NCBI GenBank assembly: GCA_903813345.2
Contig: CAIIXF020000001.1
Location: 8,373,098 to 8,437,097, forward strand
DNA: 64,000 nucleotides
Reading direction: 5' to 3'
Origin: Owenia fusiformis
Taxonomy: Eukaryota; Annelida; Polychaeta; Sabellida; Oweniidae
Position 1 is the stretch's first letter. Each line of letters starts with the position of its first letter. Below the pieces are notes generated by a model, which was not told the DNA's origin, searched no databases, and saw nothing but the letters and a program-made list of their open reading frames with translations. Position numbers and translations under genes: made by a program. Below are positions 1 through 9,807 of the stretch, piece by piece.

Positions 1-315
1 TTATAGGCATCAGATAAGAGTGGAGATAGACTCAGGTGACCTATTTATAGGCATCAGATAAGAGTGGAGATAGACTCAGGTGACCTATTTATAGGCATCA
101 GATAAGAGTGGAGATAGACTCAGGTGACCTATTTATAGGCATCAGATAAGAGTGGAGATAGACTCAGGTGACCTATTTATAGGCATCATTTATGAGCAGA
201 GATAGACTCGGGTGACCTATTTATAGGCATCATTTATGAGCAGAGATAGACTCGGGTGACCTATTTATAGGCATCATTAATAAGCAGAGATAGACCCGGG
301 TGACCTATTCATAGG
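1..315. repeat. 44-bp minisatellite, about 7 copies
   Basis: A 44-bp unit starting TTATAGGCATCAGATAAG is repeated head to tail from base 1, so the array probably continues outside the window. The first four units are essentially identical. Later units change the segment after GGCATC (CATTTATGAGCAGAG, then CATTAATAAGCAGAG) and decay near 315. No coding function is apparent. Confidence 0.95.
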
Positions 316-2054
316 CACCAAACAATAGTTCTTGCAATCACATCACTTTTCTTATATGAAGATAATTCTCATTCAATAAATGCATATACTATATGGGAAA
401 ATTATTTCTTCTTACATAATGCAAGAGATGTGGTGATGTCCCCAGATATTTTTGCAACATGTTTCAAATATTTTTTTGCAAAAAACATCTCAATATTTCA
501 TTCTTTGACAGGCAGACAGAATTTAATAGGGTGGCTTAGCCTTTACCAAAATCAATGATGAGATAAAAACCTACAAAGGATTTGAATTCAAACTTGGACC
601 TCTCAGATTAAAGTATAGAGTACCTCATCCACTGCAGTGGATTCGCTAGAATTTCTCACAACAGGCTAAATAACTGAAAACAACAGGCAAAATAATGGAA
701 ATCATAAATTTAACAGGGAAAAGTTGAAAAGCCCCTAAAAACAATAGCTGATTTTGTGAAAACAACTGTTGAAAATCGCCTGTTGCCTGCTGCTAATGAA
801 ACCCCTGCACTGTATAATATATTTAGGTTGTATACAATTGGTGAGGGCCTTGATTTTAATATTATCGATAGCGATAATTTCAGTTTTATCATGGGCTTTC
901 ATTCTTTCAAGAGAGCTTTCATCAAAACGATCGCTTTTTAGTATAGCTAAAACATTTTTGAAATTCGGTTATTTTACTACAAACACAGGCCCCTAGTGAA
1001 CTAGGTGAAAAACAATGAACTAAAGCTGAAAGATCGCAATGTTCGCTACTTTGTTCAATTCCGGAAATCTCCAAGGGGCTGCAAATGGCAAATGTTTTAG
1101 ATTTAGATTTTATAACCTCAGAATGCTGCCTTCAGTGTCGTGTTTGGCTGAGTTCCACAATGTAACCTACAGTAGTAGTAGTCCAATGGATGACATAGAA
1201 CAAACTGGTAAGTAGACACATGGTAACATCATATCATTTCGTTATTTTAACCATATGAACTGGTTACCAGAATAAGGGATTTGACTCTATATTACGATTT
1301 GAACATGAAAACTCACCAAAATGTTTCGAATATTCATCATGGTTTGCCATTACTAGGTTAGTATGTATCCAACAGACCGAATGTATTATTATATTGAATA
1401 TTTATTCAGACGAAGGATACAGTCTAATTACTAGGTATTGATCGTGAATATACCCCGGGTGAAATGTTGACTTTGTTTACAGTTTATAGAAGGCGTGAAT
1501 ACAGTCATGTTCGAATACCTGGTAATGCTAATTTCATGTGTGCCCTGTAGGTTGAAACATATATAATCCATACTCAAATATTATCGCTAATAGATCTAGC
1601 GAAGTTTATAATTGATAAAAGTGATTTTCCACATGAACAATGGTCACATCAGCTGGAGGTCCATCATATTAGTTCTTGTCATCTAATCCCTGGAACCAAT
1701 CATTGAAGTTTTAAAAGCAGTGGGCTATTCTCTTCACCTCTCCTACCATAGGGAGATTAGACCAGAGAAAGCAATGCAATGAAATCTCCATGGTGGGCGA
1801 TAATAGATAAAAATAGTAAAATACTACTCACTAATTCAGTGGTTGGCCTATATTTTGTTATAAATTCAGGGGGAATTGTTTCCTCTGGTGTCCATAGTCG
1901 CCTGTTGTCGACAGGCATTGTCACAATAATTTTACTTTCCTGAAATAATGTGAATTTGTCTACTTTTGAATATTTTTAACTTTGTAAAACGCTCCCGGAT
2001 GTAGGTCAATTAACAAATGTGGTACGAAAGAACAATTATAACCAGATACGATAT
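316..2054. other. Intergenic; old dispersed repeat and one possible exon
   Basis: No convincing gene. About 1285-1560 is an inverted, diverged copy of sequence in a UNC-45 intron near 45055-45270 (shared words include TTCGAACATGACT and AAACTGTAAACAAAG on opposite strands), so it is a dispersed repeat. At 1039-1209 a short open frame beginning MFATLFNSGNLQ ends at a good splice donor (G|GTAAGT near 1210). It could be a first coding exon, but no partner exon was found. Confidence 0.5.
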
Positions 2055-2468
2055 TGTAACAAAATTTTGAATTTTTTATTTTTTATTTAGTGCTGTGTAC
2101 TCGCTATTGTACATTTATTACACTTGATTTGTGTTTCCCATGTGAGATCATTAAGATCGTAACGTGTAGCAATGTTTGCAGTACTTTAGTTGTAGTTACA
2201 GGGGTGAAATAGCGTTTTCATGACTTCGAATTGGGATTTAATTTATGTTGATCGGGTAGTCGATCGGGTACTTTAAATGGAGGTCACTTTTTGGAATTTA
2301 CTTCCTGCTTCTTATTCTATCGAACCGAAGTAAAACTAGAGTAAGTAGCGATCAATTACTGTTAGATTTATTAAGTTCCAATTATTATCTTGTTGTGTGA
2401 GCAATATTAAAGCGGAATATGGCGTCAATAACTTGTTATTTAACTTTGAAATCTTGTTCGTAAAGTGA

Positions 2469-2491
2469 TGACGTCACCAAGCCTATAAAAG
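2469..2491 (+). promoter_or_regulatory. LTR promoter: CRE palindrome plus TATA box
   Basis: A perfect CRE, TGACGTCA, at 2469-2476 lies 7 bp upstream of TATAAAAG at 2484-2491. The pair recurs at 10222-10244 in the other LTR. Both motifs are seen directly. That they form the element's promoter, controlled by CREB/ATF factors, is inferred from position and family knowledge. Initiation would be expected around 2510-2520. Confidence 0.75.
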
Positions 2492-2739
2492 TATTTCGCC
2501 GATGTAAACTCGGCAGATTACAGCAAGCTTTTGACTGGGACAGAGCTCCGTTCGAAATATTTTGTGATTTCTAACAATTTTGATTTTGTTGGACTTTGAC
2601 ATTTTCTGTACATGATAACTTCGACTTAGAATGTTTCTGACTGGCACTTGGGAATATTCTCTGACTTTGTTTCTGTTCACATGTACCTGGCTGTAGACGA
2701 ATCTACTTGAGGTTAAACTTGGACAAAATCAATTTTGTT

Positions 2740-3480
2740 GGACTTATGCCTTTTATCTGTAGATGATAACTTAGACTTGGGATATTTTCATACTTTGAAA
2801 TATTCTTTGACTTTGTTTCGTGATACATCTACCTAGTAGGACTTATGCATTTTAGCTGTAGATGATAACCTAGACTTGGAATATTTTCATACTTTGAAAT
2901 ATTCTTTGACTTTTTTCTGTGATACATCTACCTGGAGTTGGAGTTGTACATTTTTCTGTAGATGATAACTTGGACTTAGAATATTTTAATCAATTTTTAA
3001 TATTCTTTGACTTTGTTCTGTGATACATCTACCTAGTTGGACTTATACATTTTTCTGTAGATGATAACTTGGACTTAGAATATTTTAATCATTTTTAATA
3101 TTCTTTGACTTTGTTCTGTGATACATCTACCTGGAGTTGGACTTGTACATTTTTCTGTAGATGCTAACTTGGACTTAGAATATTTTAATCATTTTCAATA
3201 TTCTTTGACTTTGTTCTGTGATACATCTACCTGAAGTTGGACTTGTATATTTTGCTGTGGATGCTAACTTGGACTTCGAATATTTTAATCATTTTTAATA
3301 TTCTTTGACTTTGTTCTGTGATACATCTACCGGGAGTTGGAGTTGTACATTTTGCTGTAGATGCTAACTTGGACTTAGAATATTTTAATCATTTTAAATA
3401 TTCTTTGACTTTGTTCTGTGATACATCTACCTGGAGTTAGACTTATACATTTTAGTCGTTTATACTAACTTGGACTTAGA
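2740..3480 (+). repeat. ~100-bp tandem repeats in 5' LTR
   Basis: About seven diverged copies of a roughly 100-bp unit containing CTGTAGATGATAACTTGGAC, AATATTCTTTGACTTTG and GTGATACATCTACCTGG. The matching array in the 3' LTR (about 10493-11335) has one more unit. This is the only length difference found between the LTRs. Confidence 0.9.
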
Positions 3481-3589
3481 GTATTTCTTACTCACACTTT
3501 GAAATATTCTTCGACTTTGTTCTATTTGAAGTTTGACTTAGATAATTTATTGTGAAACTTCCTCACTGAAGACGTTCCAGTTGACTTTG

Positions 3590-6265
3590 TCGAACGGACT
3601 CACTGAGGCTGGGTCTTTATTTCAGCGACTGTCGAACGGACTTCCTGTAGAAGAGGATCCATTGGACTTACCCAGAGGAGGCTACCTGAGGGAGAAGAGG
3701 ATCCACTGGACTTAGCTGAAGAGGCTACCTGAGGGAGAAGAGGATCCATTGGACTTAGCCAGAGGAGGCTACCTGAGGGAGAAGAGGATCCACTGGACTT
3801 AGCTGAAGAGGCTACCTGAGGGAGAAGACGTTCCAGTTGACTTTGTCGAACGGACTCACTGAGGCTGGGTCTTTATTTCAGCGACTTTGTCGAACGGACT
3901 TCCTTAGGAAGAGGATCCATTGGACTTAGCCAGAGGCTACCTGAGGGAGAAAAGGATCCATTGGACTAAGCCAGAGGAGGCTACCTGAGGGAGAAGAGGA
4001 TCCACTGGACTTAGCTGAAGAGGCTACCTGAGGGAGAAGAGGATCCATTGGACTTAGCCAGAGGAGGCTACCTGAGGGAGAAGAGGATCCATTGGACTTA
4101 GCTGAAGAGGCTACCTGAGGGAGAAGACGTTCCAGTTGACTTTGTCGAACGGACTCACTGAGGCTGGGTCTTTATTTTAGCGACTTTGTCGAACGGACTT
4201 CCTGAGGAAGGTGATCCATTGGACTTACCCAGAGGAGGCTACCTGAGGGAGAAGAGGATCCACTGGACTTAGCTGAAGAGGCTACCTGAGGGAGAAGAGG
4301 ATCCATTGGACTTAGCCGGAGGAGGCTACCTGAGGGAGAAGAGGATCCATTGGACTTCACCGGAAGAGGCTACCTGAGGGAGACGTTCCAGTTGACTTTG
4401 TCGAACGGACTCACTGAGGCTGGGTCTTTATTTTAGCGACTTTGTCGAACGGACTTCCTGAGGAAGGTGATCCATTGGACTTACCCAGAAGAGGCTACCT
4501 GAGGGAGAAGAGGATCCATTGGACTTAGCCAGAGGAGGCTACCTGAGGGAGAAGACGTTCCAATTGACTTTGTCGAACGGACTCACTGAGGCTGGGTCTT
4601 TATTTTAGCGACTTTGTCGAACGGACTTCCTGAGGAAGGTGATCCATTGGACTTACCCAGAGGAGGCTACCTGAGGGAGAAGAGGATCCACTGGACTTAG
4701 CTGAAGAGGCTACCTGAGGGAGAAGAAGATCCATTGGACTTACCCAGAGGAGGCTACCTGAGGGAGAAGAGGATCCATTGGACTTAGCCAGAGGCTACCT
4801 GAGGGAGAAGAGGATCCATTGGACTTAGCCAGAGGAGGCTACCTGAGGGAGAAGAGGATCCATTGGACTTAGCTGAAGAGGCTACCTGAGGGAGAAGACG
4901 TTCCAGTTGACTTTGTCGAACGGACTCACTGAGGCTGGGTCTTTATTTTAGCGACTTTGTCGAACGGACTTCCTGAGGAAGGTGATCCATTGGACTTACC
5001 CAGAGGAGGCTACCTGAGGGAGAAGAGGATCCACTGGACTTAGCTGAAGAGGCTACCTGAGGGAGAAGAGGATCCATTGGACTTAGCCGGAGGAGGCTAC
5101 CTGAGGGAGAAGAGGATCCATTGGACTTCACCGGAAGAGGCTACCTGAGGGAGACGTTCCAGTTGACTTTGTCGAACGGACTCACTGAGGCTGGGTCTTT
5201 ATTTTAGCGACTTTGTCGAACGGACTTCCTGAGGAAGGTGATCCATTGGACTTACCCAGAAGAGGCTACCTGAGGGAGAAGAGGATCCATTGGACTTAGC
5301 CAGAGGAGGCTACCTGAGGGAGAAGACGTTCCAGTTGACTTTGTCAAACGGACTCACTGAGGCTGGGTCTTTATTTTAGCGACTTTGTCGAACGGACTTC
5401 CTGAGGAAGGTGATCCATTGGACTTACCCAGAGGAGGCTACCTGAGGGAGAAGAGGATCCACTGGACTTAGCTGAAGAGGCTACCTGAGGGAGAAGAAGA
5501 TCCATTGGACTTACCCAGAGGAGGCTACCTGAGGGAGAAGACGTTCCATTGGACTTAGCCGGAGGAGGCTACCTGAGGGAGAAGAGGGTCCATTGGACTT
5601 CACTGGAAGAGGCTACCTGAGGGAGACGTTCCAGTTGACTTTGTCGAACGGACTCACTGAGGCTGGGTCTTTATTTTAGCGACTTTGTCGAACGGACTTC
5701 CTGAGGAAGGTGATCCATTGGACTTAGCCAGAGGAGGCTACCTGAGGGAGAAGAGGATCCACTGGACTTAGCTGAAGAGGCTACCTGAGGGAGAAGAGGA
5801 TCCATTGGACTTAGCCAGAGGAGGCTACCTGAGGGAGAAGACGTTCCAGTTGACTTTGTCGAACGGACTCACTGAGGCTGGGTCTTTATTTCAGCGACTT
5901 TGTCGAACGGACTTCCTGAGGAAGGTGATCCATTGGACTAAGCCGGAAGAGGCTACCTGAGGGAGAAGAGGATCTATTGGACTAAGCCGGAGGAGGCTAC
6001 CTGAGGGAGAAGAGGATCCACTGGACTAAGCCGGAAGAGGCTACCTGAGGGAGAAGACGTTCCAATTGACTTTGTCGAACGGACTTCCTGAGGAAGGTGA
6101 TCCATTGGACTTAGCCGGAGGAGGCTACCTGAGGGAGAAGAGGATCTATTGGACTTAGCCGGAGCAGGCTACCTGAGGGAGAAGAGGATCCACTAGACTT
6201 AGCCGGAGGAGGCTACCTGAGGGAGAAGAGGATACACTGGACTTAGCCGGAGGAGGCTACCTGCA
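3590..6265 (+). repeat. Higher-order tandem array in 5' LTR
   Basis: Some 2.7 kb of short units of about 40 bp (GAGGCTACCTGAGGGAGAAG, then GAGGATCCATTGGACTTAGC) are punctuated by a longer segment with GACGTTCCAGTTGACTTTG, GTCGAACGGACTCACTGAGG and TGGGTCTTTATTTTAGCGAC. Blocks repeat as larger units; 4172-4360 and 4943-5131 are identical, giving a 771-bp higher-order period in part of the array. The same array fills about 11440-14120 in the 3' LTR. The minus strand stays open for short stretches only because the units are regular. Confidence 0.93.
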
Positions 6266-6502
6266 CGAGACAAGATACTGGTCCTTGTATGGAACTGGAT
6301 GTTCTTTTCATCGCTTTGATTGTGTGACTTCAATCCAATCCCACAATTGATGTTTATATGTATAGACTCACAGTGAATAATAATAACAATAACAACAACA
6401 ACAACGAACATTGGTTCTATTCAAGTTTATTGCAAGGACATTTTGCTATTTGATGTACACAATTTTGGGCCTACAGACGCCACAATATATCGTTTGTTGT
6501 GT

Positions 6503-6508
6503 AATAAA
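6503..6508 (+). terminator. LTR poly(A) signal AATAAA
   Basis: AATAAA is followed by a GT-rich stretch (TGTTCTGTTGAATCTTTGGTG, in part). The copy that would act in the 3' LTR is at 14356-14361. It lies about 127 bp before the LTR end, which would leave a short U5. Confidence 0.6.
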
Positions 6509-6636
6509 TATAATTGAATGTTCTGTTGAATCTTTGGTGCAAACACATTTAACGTGTGTCACGTAACCCACAAGGTATACAGAGGTCTATTAGTCCACAC
6601 TACCATAATATCCACAAAAGGGCCTAACTGTTACAC

Positions 6637-6654
6637 TGGCGGCAGCGGTGGGAT
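6637..6654 (+). other. Primer-binding site, tRNA-Leu type
   Basis: TGGCGGCAGCGGTGGGAT starts one base after the 5' LTR. From memory of animal tRNA-Leu(AAG), whose 3' end reads ATCCCACCGCTGCCA plus CCA, this is complementary at 17 of 18 positions. The position, TGG start and match all fit a minus-strand primer site. Confidence 0.8.
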
Positions 6655-6698
6655 TGATATTGTTTCCAAAGACGAACCAGAACTAGAGAATTTACAAG

Positions 6699-9371
6699 AT
6701 GGAACCAGAGATAAGTGGATTACCTGGCAGAGCAAGCACAGGCTATTGGACGGGAGGAGACTTAGGAGATATGGAAACTCCATCCAACCCCATGAGAAGG
6801 AATAGAAGAAATCCTCCCCCGAGACCACGATTTCCATTGACATCAACTATAATTAGTAGGCCGTCGGAAAAAGCTCAGATAGCCGAAGAGATGAGAGAAC
6901 TAACCATGATAGAAGGACAGCTTAAAGGGAAGATGTCTGTACTAGGTGATATTGCTGATACCCAGCAGAAACAGCTGAATGCCATAACGACAACTCAGCA
7001 GATACAGACCAGTAGTATGTCCCAAATAGTGGAACACCTTGCAGAGAGCAAGAATATTCAACAAGACAGCGAGGAAAAGCATGAAAGGCGACTACAAGAG
7101 ATTGTGGGAATACAAGAACGCCGCTTACAAGGGATGCAACATCGCATGGAATCTTTCCAGAAGACTATTTGTGATTCTATTGACAAGTTGCACTCTACTT
7201 TGACCGTTCCTCAAGTTCAGCGCGAAGCCATTTCGAGGTCACAGACCTATAAAGACGTTGGGTACTCTTCAGAGTTTGATGAGAAACCTATGCCAGATCC
7301 TGCAGAGAAATCTCAAAGGCGACCATTCAGATCACCTACAATGCCAATGAGTCACGGTCAAGATTTAGAAGATGCTAATAATCCTGAGTCACTGGCTCCT
7401 CAACGGAAGCGACCATGGCCGTTACGAAGGCAAGACAGAGTCTTTGTGCCGCATCAAGACCAGACAGACCATAGAGAACCTACAGATCCAACTAAGATAT
7501 TTGATAAGCCAGATGAAGTGAATCGTTCGAGAAGATGGGATGCTTATAAAGAGTTTAGGAGCCAAAGAGAAAGAGATGGACATCTACCTAGAAGTGGTGA
7601 TCAGACAGCACCATCTCTGGCTGAGAGAATTGAAGAAGATAACAAATTCTCGGATTTTTATGCCCCTGAACCGAAGATGTCGAAAGATACTAATATACCT
7701 GGTGTTTCTACAGATTTCCTGAAGATGTTCAACAACTTCTGTGATAAGTTGTCTCAAGATGACAGGTCCAAGTCCAAGAGTCGAATTAAGCCTGACACTT
7801 TTAATGGAACCACTCCATGGCAAGAGTATCGAGCTTACTTTGAAATTTGCTGTAAAGCCAATAGATGGACTTCAGAGGAGAAGAATGAGTACCTGGCCAC
7901 AAGTCTGCGAGGTCCAGCTCAGCAGATTGTGTTGGAGTTGGAAGAGGGATACACCTATGAGCAGTTGATCCTAGCTTTGGAGAAGAGGTTTGGGCCTGGA
8001 GGTAAGGCTGAGTTATATGAAGCTGAACTCGTCAGCAGAATAAGAAAACCAAAAGAGTCTCTTGAGGCATTGGGCCAGGACATTCGAAGGCTAACAGCAT
8101 TGGCATACCCTGAGATGAGTAGATCAGCCCAAGACCGCCTAGCCAGACGTAGCTTTGAACAAGCTATAATAGAAGAAGACATACGCAGAGCGATCCACGC
8201 AAAAGAATGTACAACTCTGGATAAGGCGATAGAAATTGCTCTGAAGGAAGAGTCCTACTTAGAGTCTGAACGGATTCGGAAAGGACAAAAGCCAAAGTAC
8301 AGTAGAGTGAGTGCGGTGCAAGAAAAAGAGAGTGAGTTCAAGCAGATTACCCAGCTGATAGAGAATATCCAGAAAAGTATGCAAGTGGAATGCAGCAAGA
8401 ACTTAGAGAAGATAGCGGAGTTAGTGGAACAACAGAAGAAGCCTAAGTCGGAATCAGGGGCAAACCGAATTAGAAAAGTGGAGTGTTTCTACTGCCATAA
8501 ATTAGGACATGTTATTGCCAACTGTTACACTAGAAAATGTGCAGAAAAAATCAAGGAAGCTAAAGAGAGGCAGAGTCAAGTTGCTACAGTAAGGTTCCAA
8601 TCGCTACAAGGGAAGGATGTCAAATCTTCCAGAGATACTAAGAGGATAGTGGCTTCTGGAAAAGTTTGTGACATGAATGTTGATTTCCTTGTAGACTCGG
8701 GTGCAGTTAGTAGTATATTGAGTTTACGGATCTACAGAGAGATCCCTGAAGACGTAAGACCCGAGCTTGAGCCACAAAAGAGGATCATTTTGCAAGCTGG
8801 CGGAGAACCTTTAGCTGTTGCAGGTGTTATACACGTTGACGTACACATAGATGATCATAAACAAAATTTAGAAGTATTCGTGGCTGACATTGAGTTTGAT
8901 GGAATTCTCGGTAGCGACTATTTAGCAGCTTCAAGGGCAATATTGGACTATGGCAAATGTTCAATGACTTTTGGACCAGAGAGTCCTAGTGCTGCTCAGA
9001 TAGTTAGAGATACCAAACCGTCAACCAATCTGAAGAGTGAAACCCAGAACAAGCAGATTCTTGGAAAAAGAGCAGCCAACCCTTCAGAGAAAGTGACTCA
9101 TCGACCAATAGCATCCAAGAGGAGGACCTTGGATTTACCAGATGGTCACCCGTTTCATGAGCAGCGATATGACAGAGACAGGAGATTGAACAAAGTCCCT
9201 GGACACCGAGATAACGACCAAAGTACTTCGAGTCATGAAGGCATGCCAAGTACTTATCAAGTGAAGGTGCCTTTGGCTAGAATATATCGAGGAAGATATC
9301 AGAGGCCTCGGCAGAGGAGCGAGATAGATGATAACTGGAGGAAGGGTTCCTGGAACCAAAGAGCAACTTAG
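6699..9371 (+). CDS. gag-pr: Gag-protease polyprotein of the giant-LTR element
   Basis: An uninterrupted 890-residue frame starting 64 bp after the 5' LTR. Order: basic Pro-rich N terminus; a long predicted coiled coil (about residues 55-170, rich in Q/E/K); a polar linker; a retrotransposon capsid-like helical domain (about 364-530, including FNGTTPWQEYRAYFE and LEKRFGPGGKAELYEAEL); a CCHC zinc knuckle, CX2CX4HX4C, at 596-609; and a retropepsin-like protease with catalytic DSG at 666-668 and a GILGSD motif at 735-740. The remainder is a basic, low-complexity tail. The frame ends 436 bp before the 3' LTR and no pol frame follows. The intact reading frame implies recent selection or recent origin. 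It should form particles and process itself but cannot reverse transcribe. The first ATG in frame was chosen as the start. Confidence 0.92.
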   Translation: MEPEISGLPGRASTGYWTGGDLGDMETPSNPMRRNRRNPPPRPRFPLTSTIISRPSEKAQIAEEMRELTMIEGQLKGKMSVLGDIADTQQKQLNAITTTQQIQTSSMSQIVEHLAESKNIQQDSEEKHERRLQEIVGIQERRLQGMQHRMESFQKTICDSIDKLHSTLTVPQVQREAISRSQTYKDVGYSSEFDEKPMPDPAEKSQRRPFRSPTMPMSHGQDLEDANNPESLAPQRKRPWPLRRQDRVFVPHQDQTDHREPTDPTKIFDKPDEVNRSRRWDAYKEFRSQRERDGHLPRSGDQTAPSLAERIEEDNKFSDFYAPEPKMSKDTNIPGVSTDFLKMFNNFCDKLSQDDRSKSKSRIKPDTFNGTTPWQEYRAYFEICCKANRWTSEEKNEYLATSLRGPAQQIVLELEEGYTYEQLILALEKRFGPGGKAELYEAELVSRIRKPKESLEALGQDIRRLTALAYPEMSRSAQDRLARRSFEQAIIEEDIRRAIHAKECTTLDKAIEIALKEESYLESERIRKGQKPKYSRVSAVQEKESEFKQITQLIENIQKSMQVECSKNLEKIAELVEQQKKPKSESGANRIRKVECFYCHKLGHVIANCYTRKCAEKIKEAKERQSQVATVRFQSLQGKDVKSSRDTKRIVASGKVCDMNVDFLVDSGAVSSILSLRIYREIPEDVRPELEPQKRIILQAGGEPLAVAGVIHVDVHIDDHKQNLEVFVADIEFDGILGSDYLAASRAILDYGKCSMTFGPESPSAAQIVRDTKPSTNLKSETQNKQILGKRAANPSEKVTHRPIASKRRTLDLPDGHPFHEQRYDRDRRLNKVPGHRDNDQSTSSHEGMPSTYQVKVPLARIYRGRYQRPRQRSEIDDNWRKGSWNQRAT

Positions 9372-9807
9372 CAGCAGAGTTGTGAGTTAGACATTTTATA
9401 GCTAACTTGTTTGTTAGAGACTTGAAATCGCAAGTCACCCTTAGCCGGAAGTTGCAATTCTTTTGAAAATAGAAGTTTGCATTTCATGTAGTTAGAAATT
9501 TTTGTTTTGGACATTTAACAGTTTTAGGAAACCATAAGATAATGTGTCCAGGATTTTAAAATCTTACATGTACATTGTTTTAGCAATTAGTATTGTTGGT
9601 TTGTACAAATTTTGTAAAGTTTGTTTTTGTAAATTATAGTTAGATTTTCGTGTACATAGTGAGACATTTTGTAAGTTGTACTAGCAACTAGTTGCAAACA
9701 ATTGTACAGTTGTATTTCGTTAAGATAGCTAAGTCAGCAAAATTTTGTTATTTTTTTTGTACTTTAAGCTTGGTGTTGTAAACACCAAATTCATTGGATT
9801 GGAGGAG
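9372..9807 (+). other. Noncoding 3' interior and polypurine tract
   Basis: About 430 bp of T-rich sequence without a substantial open frame, ending in GGATTGGAGGAG (9796-9807) immediately before the 3' LTR TGTAAC. The terminal GGAGGAG is a plausible plus-strand primer (polypurine tract). No remnant of reverse transcriptase or integrase was seen. Confidence 0.75.

Larger units (their letters stand above)
2055..6635 (+). repeat. 5' LTR, 4581 bp
   Basis: Begins TGTAAC and ends GTTACA. It matches the 3' LTR nearly base for base, but lacks one 100-bp repeat unit and differs at 2254 (G here, A at 10007). Order: about 430 bp of unique U3, a CRE and TATA box, about 230 bp unique, the 100-bp repeat array, the higher-order array of short units, then about 370 bp with a poly(A) signal. 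If transcription starts about 25-30 bp after the TATA box and ends after 6508, the R region alone is about 4 kb. Confidence 0.95.

Noticed and set aside
1-315. CRISPR-like array
   Set aside because: The repeats are directly adjacent without unique spacers and the window is eukaryotic; it is a minisatellite.
4172-5131. Identical 62-residue minus-strand open frames with SPMDPLLPQVAS-type text
   Set aside because: They arise from the regular tandem units of the LTR, recur in both LTRs and have no gene context; not proteins.
9372-9807. Possible pol remnant after gag
   Set aside because: No frame or motif of reverse transcriptase, RNase H or integrase; the stretch is T-rich noncoding sequence.
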